Positions 6,501 through 13,360 of a stretch of 13,463 nucleotides of DNA are shown one piece after another. The notes beneath the pieces are model-generated. The model did no database searches. It saw only the letters and a program-made list of their open reading frames with translations, and was not told where the DNA came from. Both the position numbers and the translations under genes were made by a program. The stretch comes from Clostridiales bacterium (GTDB lineage: Bacteria > Bacillota > Clostridia > Oscillospirales > Acutalibacteraceae). The stretch's first letter is position 1, and each line of letters opens with the position of its first letter. The stretch spans positions 1 to 13,463 of the forward strand of contig JAAVYX010000053.1 in NCBI GenBank assembly GCA_022791355.1, written 5' to 3'.

Positions 6501-6661
6501 GAGGGTGTCTTCAAACGAAAGAAATGATGGAATTTGGATGTGACAAGAGGGATTGAAAGGAAAAAACCGCAAGAAAGGCTTTGGCATTTCGAGGCTTTCG
6601 GACCCTGCTTGCCCCTGTTTATGGGCAAAAAGGCGGTTTTTTTGCGTTTTAAAACAGACTC
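6501..6661 (+). mobile_element. MITE-like element 2, inside the IS256 remnant
   Basis: The 161-bp element begins GAGGGTGTCTTCAAACG and ends CGTTTTAAAACAGACTC, imperfect terminal inverted repeats. Flanks are CA (6499-6500) and TA (6662-6663), consistent with a TA duplication with one mutated copy. Removing the element plus one dinucleotide restores VALGYDVNG across the junction in the transposase frame. It is alignable along its whole length to the copy at 7615-7776: both share ACCGCAAGAAA, TTTCGGACCCTGC and a CGGTTTTT stretch near the right end. An internal stem AAAAAACCGC (6561-6570) with GCGGTTTTTT (6633-6642) could act as a terminator. No coding capacity; likely mobilised by a TA-targeting transposase such as IS630/Tc1-type (inference). 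Confidence 0.85.
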
Positions 6662-7343
6662 TAAGGCCACGTATACAGCGCGGATTTTTGTTTCCATATC
6701 TTTTCGTATGTTTTCAAATAGGCCGTCCGCAAAGAGGAATGTATAAAACTTCTTAAGAGGGCGGTTCTGCCATTCATTAGCCGTTTCGATCGCCTGATCG
6801 GTTATATTCGAGATCGTCTCATGGAATATCAAATCCATAGACAGCCCTGATCGTATTTGCTATATCATGGCTTATTTCCCTCCCATACATAAACAATACT
6901 TTATCTTCAATTCCACTGACATCCTCTGAACGCTTGGGAATAAGCCGCAGGTCAAATGACCCATCCCTGTTACGGGGCGAGTCGATTTCGGCTTCCCCCA
7001 TGGAGGTTTTGATGCTCTTGCGGGTATAGCCATTTCTGCGGTTAGCAGTTTCTTTGTAACCGTAATCATTTGTCTCATAACCAAGGCGGCCGCTCATTTC
7101 CCCCTGAAGCATTGCTTCAAACATGGGGCCAAAGATATCCCTTCATGCGTCCTGCATATCCTCTGCGGATTTAGGCTGGTACTGTTCAAAGATTGCCTGT
7201 GCGGTAGCCTTTCTGGCCTCGCTGCTTTTGTTTTTACGCGGTAGTATGTTACTCATAATTCTCTCTATTCCTTTTTTAGTATACCGCACTTTATGATAAA
7301 AATAAAGTGCGTAAGTTTTGTTACTGGTAACTTACACACTTTA

Positions 7344-7614
7344 TATTACACTCCCTATCGGGACAGCTCAAGCCGGTTTCACAGAGCTGGGAGGATCCGA
7401 AAGGTCACAGCCCCCTAGGCGGCCGGAGGAGTTTTTTCTTCCCCCATTCTTTTGCCGTGGGGCAAAAGAATGGGGCCTAGAGGCGGAGGCGCAGCCTGCG
7501 CCGGGACGCCAGGCGCCGTTAGATACGGTTATGGAGTATCCATATAAGGACGCCTGGCGCGAAACCTCCGTCCTGGAAAAATAAAATAAGCATAGATTTT
7601 TGCGAAGGGCGCTA
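7344..7614. repeat. Non-coding spacer with strong palindromes
   Basis: No gene is visible here. A perfect 15-bp stem pairs 7442-7456 with 7461-7475 (CCCCATTCTTTTGCC/GGCAAAAGAATGGGG, loop GTGG). It has no T-run after it on either strand and is therefore not a typical terminator. About 30 bases further on, two near-palindromes, GGACGCCAGGCGCC (about 7503-7516) and GGACGCCTGGCGCG (about 7548-7561), can pair through CGCCAGGCG/CGCCTGGCG and enclose a 31-base loop. They look like dispersed REP/BIME-type repeats rather than regulatory sites. Confidence 0.6.
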
Positions 7615-7776
7615 GAGTCTGTTTGAAAACCGGAGAAAAGCCGAATTTTTGAACAGAAATAAGGGAAAGCAAGGAGGAAACCGCAAGAAATACTTTCGCC
7701 TGATCTGGATTTCGGACCCTGCCAGCGCCTGTTAATGAGCACAAAGACGGTTTTTCGGCGTTTTATAAACAGGCCT
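7615..7776 (+). mobile_element. MITE-like element 3, at the stop codon of the dockerin glycosidase
   Basis: The 162-bp element begins GAGTCTGTTTGAAAACC and ends TTTTATAAACAGGCCT, with TA on both sides (7613-7614 and 7777-7778). Size, orientation and much of the interior match element 2. The right-hand TA forms the first two bases of the minus-strand TAA stop of the large glycosidase gene, and the third base is the first base of the element. The empty site would read GCT TAG, so the insertion swapped one stop codon for another without changing the protein. Confidence 0.82.
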
Positions 7777-10700
7777 TAAGCCTTACGGGCCAGGATTTTA
7801 CAAATCTCCATCACATCGCCTATGGTGAAGGCCCCGTCGCCATCCAGGTTGCCGCGGGCCATCTCATCGTCTGTGGGCTTGACGCCCGCCGATTGACGGG
7901 CTAAAACCTTACAGGCCTCCATCACGTCCCGGATGGTGACCTCGCCGTCCTTATCCAGGTCGCCGTCCGGTATACGCGTTTGAGGGACGCCCGGAACGGT
8001 AATAAGCAGCGTGCGCTCGGCCGACTGATTATCCTTTGTAACCATTAGGGTAACGGCAACCTGTGTGTCTTCTTCCGCCGGCGTTATCTTGCCGTCATTC
8101 GAAATAATGTCAGGACAATCGGTCTCTTTCATTTTTATTGCAAATCCCTTGGGAACCGCTGGAATTTTAAGCGCCGTATCCGCCTTGGCCGGCTGCTTTA
8201 ATACAAGACTTTCAGCTATATTCGAAACCGTGAATATTTCGCTTTCTACCAAAAATCCGTCGACGTCGACATATGTGCCGCTTGCGGCCGGATTTTTTTC
8301 TCCCGTGACCATCACCTTTAAGGTATGCTTGCCCGGCGTCAGGCCGTCTATGTTAAATACCTCCTGCTGGCGCAGAATTCCGGTGGAATAGAGGTCTACC
8401 TTGTCTACGCTTTCACCGTCGATGAAAATTTCAGCGATACCGCGGTTGCTTTCCTTGCTTGCAATCAGGGTAATTCCGACGCCGTTAAAGGCGACTTCGG
8501 CCGCAGCTCCGACCGCGTTACTATAGCTGAAGGTACCCTGATATGCGCCGGAAATTTTACCGTAAACCCAGCCGTCGCCAGTAAAAGCCACATTGCTGTC
8601 ACGTTCGTCATATTTATCGGTTTTTAGGTTTGTAAAGTCGTTGCCGACCTCAAATACGTCGATATCGATATAGCTGCCGGCGCTCAGTTCATTTTTCTCT
8701 CCAGTGACCACCGCCTTTATGGTATGCTCGCCGTAGGGCAGTTCTCCGGAAGAGAAAATCATCTGCTGCCGTCGGGCTCCGGGGATGTACAAATCGAATT
8801 TGCCCATAGACTCGCCGTCAAGGAACACCTCGACAATGCCGCGGTTAAATTCTTTACTGGCGATGTAGGATACGCTTTTGCCGGTAAAGGTAAATTCGGC
8901 CGCGTCCCCGACCGTGTCGTTATAGCTGAAGGTTCCGGCGAAAGTGCCTTCCAGCGTGCCAAACTTCCAGCCGTCGCCGGTATATTTTACCGCCGGGTTT
9001 TGATCGTCGGTCGTATCCAGCGTTACCATAGGGCCGCTGCCCTCGCCCTCGCCAAAGAATATGCCGCTCAGGGTAACGTTTACGCCGCATACCTGGTTGA
9101 TACGGAAGCGCACCGACTTATTGTACTTGTATATCAGATAAACTCCGTCACTGAAATCCGACAGCACCTTTACGGGCGCTATCTGATTGAGGGTTTCGCC
9201 GTCGAACATTTCGACCGCAAGCTCTCTTCCGCCTTGGTCCCAATCGACAAAGTAAAGCGCAACCGTGTACTCTTTTTCCTGATTCAAATCAATATCCACA
9301 GTAAAAGTCTGATAGTTGGACCTGTAATTGTCGGTCCGATAGGCTCCGAGCTTTCTGCTGCCGATGTTAAAGCAGTTGGAGGCCATCGCACGCGCATCGT
9401 CGGTATCGTTTGCAAAGGTTGCCGACTTCGCCTTTGTATAACTCACGCGATTTACATAATCTGGAAGCGCGCGCAAATCCTCGCCGCCGCCGTAGTAATT
9501 GCAGAGCACATAGCCGTCGGCGCCCCAGACGCCGCCCCAGTTTCCCTTGGTGGAGTCGTCGCGGCCGACAAACTCGGCCGGATACTCATATTCCGGCTGG
9601 ATGTATTCGGGAGTTTCGCCCTCGTAAACCGCGGTAAAGGTATACTTTCCGGCCGGCAGGTTTTCGATATATCCGAAATCCTCATCCTCGCTGTCAAAGC
9701 GGATTATTTTGCCGTTCATTTTGATTTCGATGATTTTCCGCTCGGTTTTGGGAATCCCTATCTTAGCAGTCGTACCGTCCGGAACGGTTACGCTATGCTC
9801 GCCCTTTTCCACATCAAAGGCGGCTTCAATCGTTCCATGGGGCGTCGGCATTTCGCCCGACACCCGGTTTAACTGACGGCCCAGATGTGGAGTTACCGTG
9901 AATTCCTTAAACCCTGCCACGGTTGGCTTGATGCCCAGTATCTCCTCGCTCATCCAGTCCAGCACGCCGGCGCTCCACGGGTGGGCAAGGCTGGTATATC
10001 CGCCCTGATTATTCGGAACAGGCGCATTGGTTTCAATCCCATCGTTCCAGTCGGGACGGTACATTTCAAACAATGTCGTGCCGCCGTACGCAATCTGGCC
10101 GCCCCACAAATCAAGGATAGAGGATATCGCGTCATCGTAATGGCCGGACTCTGCCATAGCCTGCAGAATAAAATACTGGTTAAACGGGGAATAAGACAGC
10201 TGGTTAACACGGTCGGTGTAATACAAGTCGGCAAGCTCGCTTTCAGTCGTCTCAGGCAGCACGCCGGCATTTATCGCGTCGGTCGCGGCGTGCATTCCGT
10301 AAGCCTTGTACCACGCAGGGTCTTCACGCAGCTCCGCCGTCTTTTCCGCGGCGTATCCGCGGTATTTTGAGGCAAGCTCATTATATCCGAGTTCCTCTAA
10401 AACATCGGCGAAATCCTTCCAGGCCTGAATGGACAGCAGCTTGTAGGAATTCTGGTTTTCGGGGATATTGGGATTTTCAAAGCCGGCGCCCAGACGCTCG
10501 TCCCAGCCGAAAAATCTCAGCGATGGATTGGTGCCGTACACCTCATACGCGTGATCCAGACGTCCGGCCGCCTGGGACAGCAGGCCCTCAACTCCGGATT
10601 TGTCACCGGTATGCTCGTAATAATCTATAAGGCTGAAAATCCAATACATCTCATAGCTTTCGATATTGTTGCGGTGCTCCGCCGTGTGGTGCAGATTTTT

Positions 10701-11459
10701 CAGCACAAAATCATAGTTGGCGAAAGCGCACATAGCCGCCCCCTGCGCGGGGTAAGCGTCACCGGTCCAGGAATAGCGGTCGCCGCGGTATAAAAGAATG
10801 GCGCCGAAATAATCCTTTGTCAAAGCCGCCTTGACGGTGTAGGCCGCCGTGTACCAAATCTTGTTGAGCATCTCGTTGTCGGAATCAAAGCTGCCATTAT
10901 AATTGACCGGTTTGGTCTGGCAGACCAGACGCACACCGGTGATATGGAATGGCTTTTCAAATTGGGTTATGTTAATAAACCCGAAACGCACGCCCTCATA
11001 CATCTCGGCGTCAAGCTTAAGCTCCAGCCGATAGGTGTCGCCATACTTAATCGGCGTTTTAGTCTTAGGTCCCCGGTTGTTAATGGCCGGCTGATTGTAT
11101 TCACTGACACCCAGCGTTAACCCGCCGGAGAGGTCGGGGCTGTCAATTTCCAGCCAGCCGGCGAATTCCGTACCAAAATCCAGACAGATGCTGCCCTCTC
11201 CGTTTACGGTTATATCGGTAACTTCTTCGGTCAGCGACTCGATACCATCGAAATTCTCCGATTTGTCGGCTATCGCCGACACCGGGCGGCGCAGGAATAT
11301 CTCCATATCGTCATCGGCCTTCGGATCATCCCAGCGGTAGGACACCAGCGGGTCGGGGGACGCCGCTACCTCCTTTCCGCTGAATTCCCCCTTCGACACA
11401 TACGGGTAGGGTTCGCTTATCGGGGAAGTTCCCCAGATAGCACGATTCATACTATTCAC
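7776..11459 (-). CDS. Dockerin-bearing GH78-like glycoside hydrolase (alpha-L-rhamnosidase-like), main frame
   Basis: The frame encodes 1,227 residues from GTG at 11459; the true protein probably starts at 11548 with a signal peptide in another frame (see 11462-11548). Domains: beta-sandwich about 80-185; (alpha/alpha)6 catalytic domain about 190-510 with RGDRYSWTGD (225-234) and TTLFEMY (461-467, Glu465 the likely general base); C-terminal beta domain to about 612 (HPWSAG, PHLG, PTPHGTI); a beta module 625-805; two related carbohydrate-binding-like modules about 820-938 and 955-1072 (each with TGDGW, RGI, FLDGES or FIDGES, VTGEKN); an Ig-like module about 1078-1156; and a type I dockerin 1163-1227 with calcium loops DLDKDGEVTIRDV and NLDGDGAFTIGDV. 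It should be secreted, cleave rhamnose-like sugars from polysaccharides, and dock on a cohesin scaffold. No cohesin gene is in the window. In GH78 the general acid is Glu in DERxGW; here that position is Asp227. Substrate is inferred. Confidence 0.88.
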   Translation of the reverse strand: MNSMNRAIWGTSPISEPYPYVSKGEFSGKEVAASPDPLVSYRWDDPKADDDMEIFLRRPVSAIADKSENFDGIESLTEEVTDITVNGEGSICLDFGTEFAGWLEIDSPDLSGGLTLGVSEYNQPAINNRGPKTKTPIKYGDTYRLELKLDAEMYEGVRFGFINITQFEKPFHITGVRLVCQTKPVNYNGSFDSDNEMLNKIWYTAAYTVKAALTKDYFGAILLYRGDRYSWTGDAYPAQGAAMCAFANYDFVLKNLHHTAEHRNNIESYEMYWIFSLIDYYEHTGDKSGVEGLLSQAAGRLDHAYEVYGTNPSLRFFGWDERLGAGFENPNIPENQNSYKLLSIQAWKDFADVLEELGYNELASKYRGYAAEKTAELREDPAWYKAYGMHAATDAINAGVLPETTESELADLYYTDRVNQLSYSPFNQYFILQAMAESGHYDDAISSILDLWGGQIAYGGTTLFEMYRPDWNDGIETNAPVPNNQGGYTSLAHPWSAGVLDWMSEEILGIKPTVAGFKEFTVTPHLGRQLNRVSGEMPTPHGTIEAAFDVEKGEHSVTVPDGTTAKIGIPKTERKIIEIKMNGKIIRFDSEDEDFGYIENLPAGKYTFTAVYEGETPEYIQPEYEYPAEFVGRDDSTKGNWGGVWGADGYVLCNYYGGGEDLRALPDYVNRVSYTKAKSATFANDTDDARAMASNCFNIGSRKLGAYRTDNYRSNYQTFTVDIDLNQEKEYTVALYFVDWDQGGRELAVEMFDGETLNQIAPVKVLSDFSDGVYLIYKYNKSVRFRINQVCGVNVTLSGIFFGEGEGSGPMVTLDTTDDQNPAVKYTGDGWKFGTLEGTFAGTFSYNDTVGDAAEFTFTGKSVSYIASKEFNRGIVEVFLDGESMGKFDLYIPGARRQQMIFSSGELPYGEHTIKAVVTGEKNELSAGSYIDIDVFEVGNDFTNLKTDKYDERDSNVAFTGDGWVYGKISGAYQGTFSYSNAVGAAAEVAFNGVGITLIASKESNRGIAEIFIDGESVDKVDLYSTGILRQQEVFNIDGLTPGKHTLKVMVTGEKNPAASGTYVDVDGFLVESEIFTVSNIAESLVLKQPAKADTALKIPAVPKGFAIKMKETDCPDIISNDGKITPAEEDTQVAVTLMVTKDNQSAERTLLITVPGVPQTRIPDGDLDKDGEVTIRDVMEACKVLARQSAGVKPTDDEMARGNLDGDGAFTIGDVMEICKILARKA

Positions 11460-11461
11460 TC

Positions 11462-11548
11462 CTAACTGTGCCCCCCCGCCGCTGCCGCCGGAATAGTTGC
11501 CGACATAAGCATAAACAGGTTCAGCATGATTGCCACAAGTCTTTTCAT
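11462..11548 (-). CDS. Signal-peptide fragment of the dockerin glycosidase, out of frame
   Basis: From ATG at 11548 the minus strand reads MKRLVAIMLNLFMLMSAT then IPAAAAGG, a classic secretion signal with a basic start, hydrophobic core and AAA cleavage region. It then meets HS and TAG at 11464-11462. The frame breaks at a run of seven Gs (plus-strand Cs, 11471-11477). With eight Gs it would continue GAQLGVNSMNR straight into the 1,227-residue frame. A second in-frame ATG at 11557 is possible; AAAGGGAG precedes both, and its spacing favours neither clearly. The glycosidase frame lacks any signal of its own, which makes this the missing N-terminus. The cause may be slippage-based phase variation, an inactivating mutation, or a sequencing error. 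Confidence 0.8.
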   Translation of the reverse strand: MKRLVAIMLNLFMLMSATIPAAAAGGHS

Positions 11549-11559
11549 ACCGTTCATAC

Positions 11560-11735
11560 TCCCTTTACATTGAATGTTTTGCCGCCGACAGCGACCAGTA
11601 ATCTATGTATATTTTATACGAAATCAATAAATAATGCATGGGTCTTTTCTTCCCATACTTTAGGGCAATCCTGTACAAATCATGCGTACACAGGGAAATT
11701 ATTGTAAAATCGCCGCCGGACAGCAAGCCGGTTTT
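11560..11735. other. Upstream region of the glycosidase gene
   Basis: No gene is seen. The minus strand is AT-rich around 11600-11640 (it contains TTGATT and TATAAA/TATACAT) and probably holds the glycosidase promoter, but no -35/-10 pair with standard spacing stands out. Confidence 0.4.
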
Positions 11736-11737
11736 TA

Positions 11738-11897
11738 GAGCGTGTTCACATAAGCTGTGTATGCAGATTTTCGAGGAAATTTTGTTGGATTTCAGTCTAA
11801 AATTTGCAGGCATACTGGCGTATGACAAAAATTTCAGACGCAAAAGCCGGCAAATTTACCGAAAAAATGCGTGCCCCCGCTTTGTGTGAACACGCTC
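11738..11897. mobile_element. MITE-like element 4, with perfect 18-bp terminal repeats
   Basis: TTTTAGAGCGTGTTCACA (11733-11750) and its exact reverse complement TGTGAACACGCTCTAAAA (11885-11902) bound the region. If TA is the target duplication (11736-11737 and 11898-11899) the element is 160 bp. That is nearly the size of elements 2 and 3, but the ends (GAGCGTGTT against GAGTCTGTT) and the interior differ. The interior can be read as several short ORFs but none resembles a protein. It lies at the downstream edge of a decayed integrase gene, whose recognisable sequence stops at its border. Confidence 0.85.
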
Positions 11898-11902
11898 TAA
11901 AA

Positions 11903-12162
11903 TTCTGGAAAGAATAAAACTGGTAAGAGGCGTAAAATTCCTCGTTGTCCTTTCGATGGCTGCACGCCGCTTACCCGTTATGTATCGGGGCGAAGGTACG
12001 AATCGGTTTGTGATGGCTCTCCAGTTGAGCAGGGGTTTTCACAAACAGAGTCTGACGATTTGTACCCTTAGAATTTAGCCTGTTGGTAAATTCTCCACCA
12101 TTATCCGTCTGGATGCACGCAATGGCGCAGGGAAATTTCTCCACCGCATGGATGATAAAAGC
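11903..12162 (-). pseudogene. DDE integrase-core transposase fragment
   Basis: Translation of the minus strand from about 12162 gives AFIIHAVEKFPCAIACIQTDNGGEFTN..., then LFVKTPAQLESHHKPIRTF and PIHNG, a TAA (11973-11971), and SHRKDNEEFYASYQFYSF. This is the second half of an rve-type integrase core: the Asp of QTDNGxEF and the Glu position in the HNGxxERSHRxDxxxFY block, which is altered here to stop-AACSHRKDNE, so the catalytic Glu is lost. Sequence 12163-12240 may be more of it but is too degraded to read. There is no start and no N-terminus; the 3' end is cut by element 4. It is dead. Confidence 0.85.
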
Positions 12163-12265
12163 AGCAGAAAAATAGATTCAATCAATAGCCGCTGCTGTGA
12201 CACCGTGCCTGTTGGAATATGGCAATTAGGCTTGCCTAAATTACATGGTCTGTGTTATCTTATTC

Positions 12266-12351
12266 ATAGCGAATAGGGTGACGCCCGCCTTTCGGTTTCG
12301 TCTGAGCAGTTCTGCCTTAACACAGGTCGCTCCCATTCGCTATTCTTTTTT
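12266..12351 (+). ncRNA. Structured RNA-like hairpin with terminator tail
   Basis: A 12-bp outer stem pairs ATAGCGAAT (12266-12274) and GGG (12276-12278) with CCC (12332-12334) and ATTCGCTAT (12335-12343), followed by TCTTTTTT. Inside are two smaller hairpins: GACG/CGTC (12280-12283 with 12299-12302, containing CCG/CGG) and GCA/TGC around GTTC (12307 region). The result is a three-way-junction shape ending in a T-run, as in a small RNA or a leader with a terminator. It lies about 60 bases before the AraC promoter and matches no riboswitch consensus I know. It may also be just an elaborate terminator or part of an IS end. Confidence 0.4.
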
Positions 12352-12411
12352 CCTATTGGGCGCACGTCGCTGTATTCCTATAGTTTTTTCTTTCATTCGA
12401 TTTTAATTTTG

Positions 12412-12440
12412 TTGAATATAGCGTTTATTTGCACTATAAT
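12412..12440 (+). promoter_or_regulatory. Promoter of the AraC-family gene
   Basis: TTGAAT (12412-12417) and TATAAT (12435-12440) are exactly 17 bases apart, a near-consensus sigma-A promoter. Transcription would start about 12447, leaving a 30-base leader with the ribosome binding site GGAGAG at 12462-12467. Confidence 0.75.
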
Positions 12441-12476
12441 CAAAGAAAACAACCATTTATTGGAGAGAAAATTTAT

Positions 12477-13277
12477 ATGGGGTATCATGTACTACATGCA
12501 AAAGATTACTTAGAAAACGACACCGATATATTTGTCGAAAAAATACGGTATCGGGGAGCAAACGAGCCGCACACGCACGATTTTATTGAAATCACCTATG
12601 TCGCTGCCGGCAGCGGAATCCACCGTATCGGCGGCAGTGACGACCCAATCACAGGCGGAGAACTGTTTATTCTGAACGCCCAGGTACCGCATCAGTTTTT
12701 ATCAACTTCCGGTGATCCGCTGACTGTGTACAACATTATTTTCGAACCGGTCGCCATTGACCGTTCCTTTAAGTGCTGCAGCAATTTTGTGGATGTGGCC
12801 TATCGGTATCTTTTTCATTCGCTCTATGACGATAAAAAAGAATATATCGTGCTCAGAAACGTCCATAATTCGTCGACCGAGCGGCTGTTTCACGAGTTGT
12901 ATGCCGAGTATCAACAAAAGGAAGACGGATATATGCAGGTGATGCGTCTGGATCTGACCAAGCTGCTCATTCTGATTTTCCGGCTTTATAAAGGCGACTC
13001 GCACCAGCGTCACAACACATCGATATATAAAAAGCTGATAGTAGAAAACGCCACAAACTATATGAAGGAGCATTGCGCGGAGATTATCACCTGCGAAAAG
13101 CTGGCTGAAAACGCTTATGTAAGCTCCGGCTATTTCAGCCGTATTTTCAAGGAGATAAGCGGTATGACGGTGATTCGCGCGCTACAGCTTATCCGTATTG
13201 ATAAGGCCTGTCAACTGCTGGCGAATACCGAATATTCCGTATCGGAGGTTGCCTGTGCAGTAGGTATTCTGATATAA
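12477..13277 (+). CDS. AraC-family transcriptional regulator, C-terminus lost by frameshift
   Basis: The 266-residue product begins at ATG 12477, nine bases after GGAGAG; an earlier TTG at 12429 lies upstream of the promoter's start site and is rejected. The N-terminal cupin ligand-binding domain shows PHTHDFIEITYVAAGSGIH (31-49) and the second half LNAQVPHQF (66-74), as in sugar-sensing AraC proteins. The C-terminal DNA-binding domain starts at about 185; the first helix-turn-helix (CEKLAENAYVSSGYFSRIFKEISG) is complete. The second begins EYSVSEVACAVG and then runs to ILI and TAA, where a single missing base near 13266 shifts frame. The lost part, SDIKHFYQLFGSIKSLTPGKY, is intact in the next frame to 13360. 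It plausibly once regulated the divergent glycosidase gene. Confidence 0.9.
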   Translation: MGYHVLHAKDYLENDTDIFVEKIRYRGANEPHTHDFIEITYVAAGSGIHRIGGSDDPITGGELFILNAQVPHQFLSTSGDPLTVYNIIFEPVAIDRSFKCCSNFVDVAYRYLFHSLYDDKKEYIVLRNVHNSSTERLFHELYAEYQQKEDGYMQVMRLDLTKLLILIFRLYKGDSHQRHNTSIYKKLIVENATNYMKEHCAEIITCEKLAENAYVSSGYFSRIFKEISGMTVIRALQLIRIDKACQLLANTEYSVSEVACAVGILI

Positions 13278-13360
13278 AACATTTTTATCAGTTATTCGGC
13301 AGCATAAAGTCATTAACACCGGGAAAATACCGTTCACTTTACCGAAAACAGCGGGTATGA
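13268..13360 (+). pseudogene. Out-of-frame C-terminal tail of the AraC regulator
   Basis: The frame reads SDIKHFYQLFGSIKSLTPGK then YRSLYRKQRV and TGA at 13358-13360. This is the second recognition helix (HFYQLF) and the PxxYR-like closing motif that every AraC DNA-binding domain needs. Joined to the upstream ORF with one added base it would make a protein of about 295 residues, the normal family length. Confidence 0.88.

Larger units (their letters stand above)
5794..7256 (-). pseudogene. IS256-family (mutator) transposase, heavily decayed
   Basis: Fragments in order from the ATG at 7256 on the minus strand reconstruct one IS256-type DDE transposase. MSNILPRKNKSSEARK... leads to an in-frame TGA (near 7141). 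GPMFEAMLQGEMSGRLGYE, NRRNGYTRKSIKTSMGE and VSGIEDKVLFMYGREISHDIA follow, ending at YGFDIP where a two-base loss shifts frame (about 6826). HETISNITDQAIETANEW, RPLKKFYTFLFADG and IRKDMETK continue to a miniature-element insertion at 6501-6661. Then come GIWVGEAEGKRYWMQLFDE and SMDGVSGLEEGAKSIFKDV, more frameshifts (about 6150-6260), WIRDWAHVEQLYNYASAVRK, a 59-bp insertion, and IYTTNAIEPVNSIFRKVTKKG to the stop at 5794. In normal members the conserved DDE acids lie in FVD, SMDG and the C-terminal region; here FVD reads FAD. It cannot make an active enzyme. Confidence 0.93.
5788..7343 (-). mobile_element. IS256-family insertion sequence remnant
   Basis: The element contains the decayed transposase and, upstream of it, an inverted-repeat-rich end: TAAAGTGCGTAAGTT (7303-7317) and AACTTACACACTTTA (7329-7343) pair with one mismatch, and GCACTTTA (7286-7293) offers another pairing partner for TAAAGTGC. 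Repeats of this ACTTACRCACTTTA kind are typical of IS ends. The opposite end near 5790 shows no matching inverted repeat, because the membrane protein's ribosome binding site follows the transposase stop almost at once. That end is therefore truncated, and the border given is approximate. No target duplication can be assigned. Confidence 0.8.

Noticed and set aside
7442..7561. CRISPR array
   Set aside because: The repeats are inverted and few, with no regular spacers and no cas genes.
7318..7584. Small plus-strand ORF of 88 codons
   Set aside because: It runs through the IS end and the perfect hairpin, has no ribosome binding site, and its translation follows the palindromes.
8724..9872. Long plus-strand ORF of 382 codons
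   Set aside because: It is antisense to the glycosidase, whose modules are clear; this frame shows no domain and no start signals.
11565..11889. ORFs on both strands across element 4 and the glycosidase upstream region
   Set aside because: They run through the terminal repeats of a miniature element and have no coding signature.
12266..12351. A TPP or other known riboswitch
   Set aside because: It has a CTGAG-like stretch and a three-way shape, but the conserved TPP sequence blocks are missing and the downstream gene is a regulator with its own promoter.
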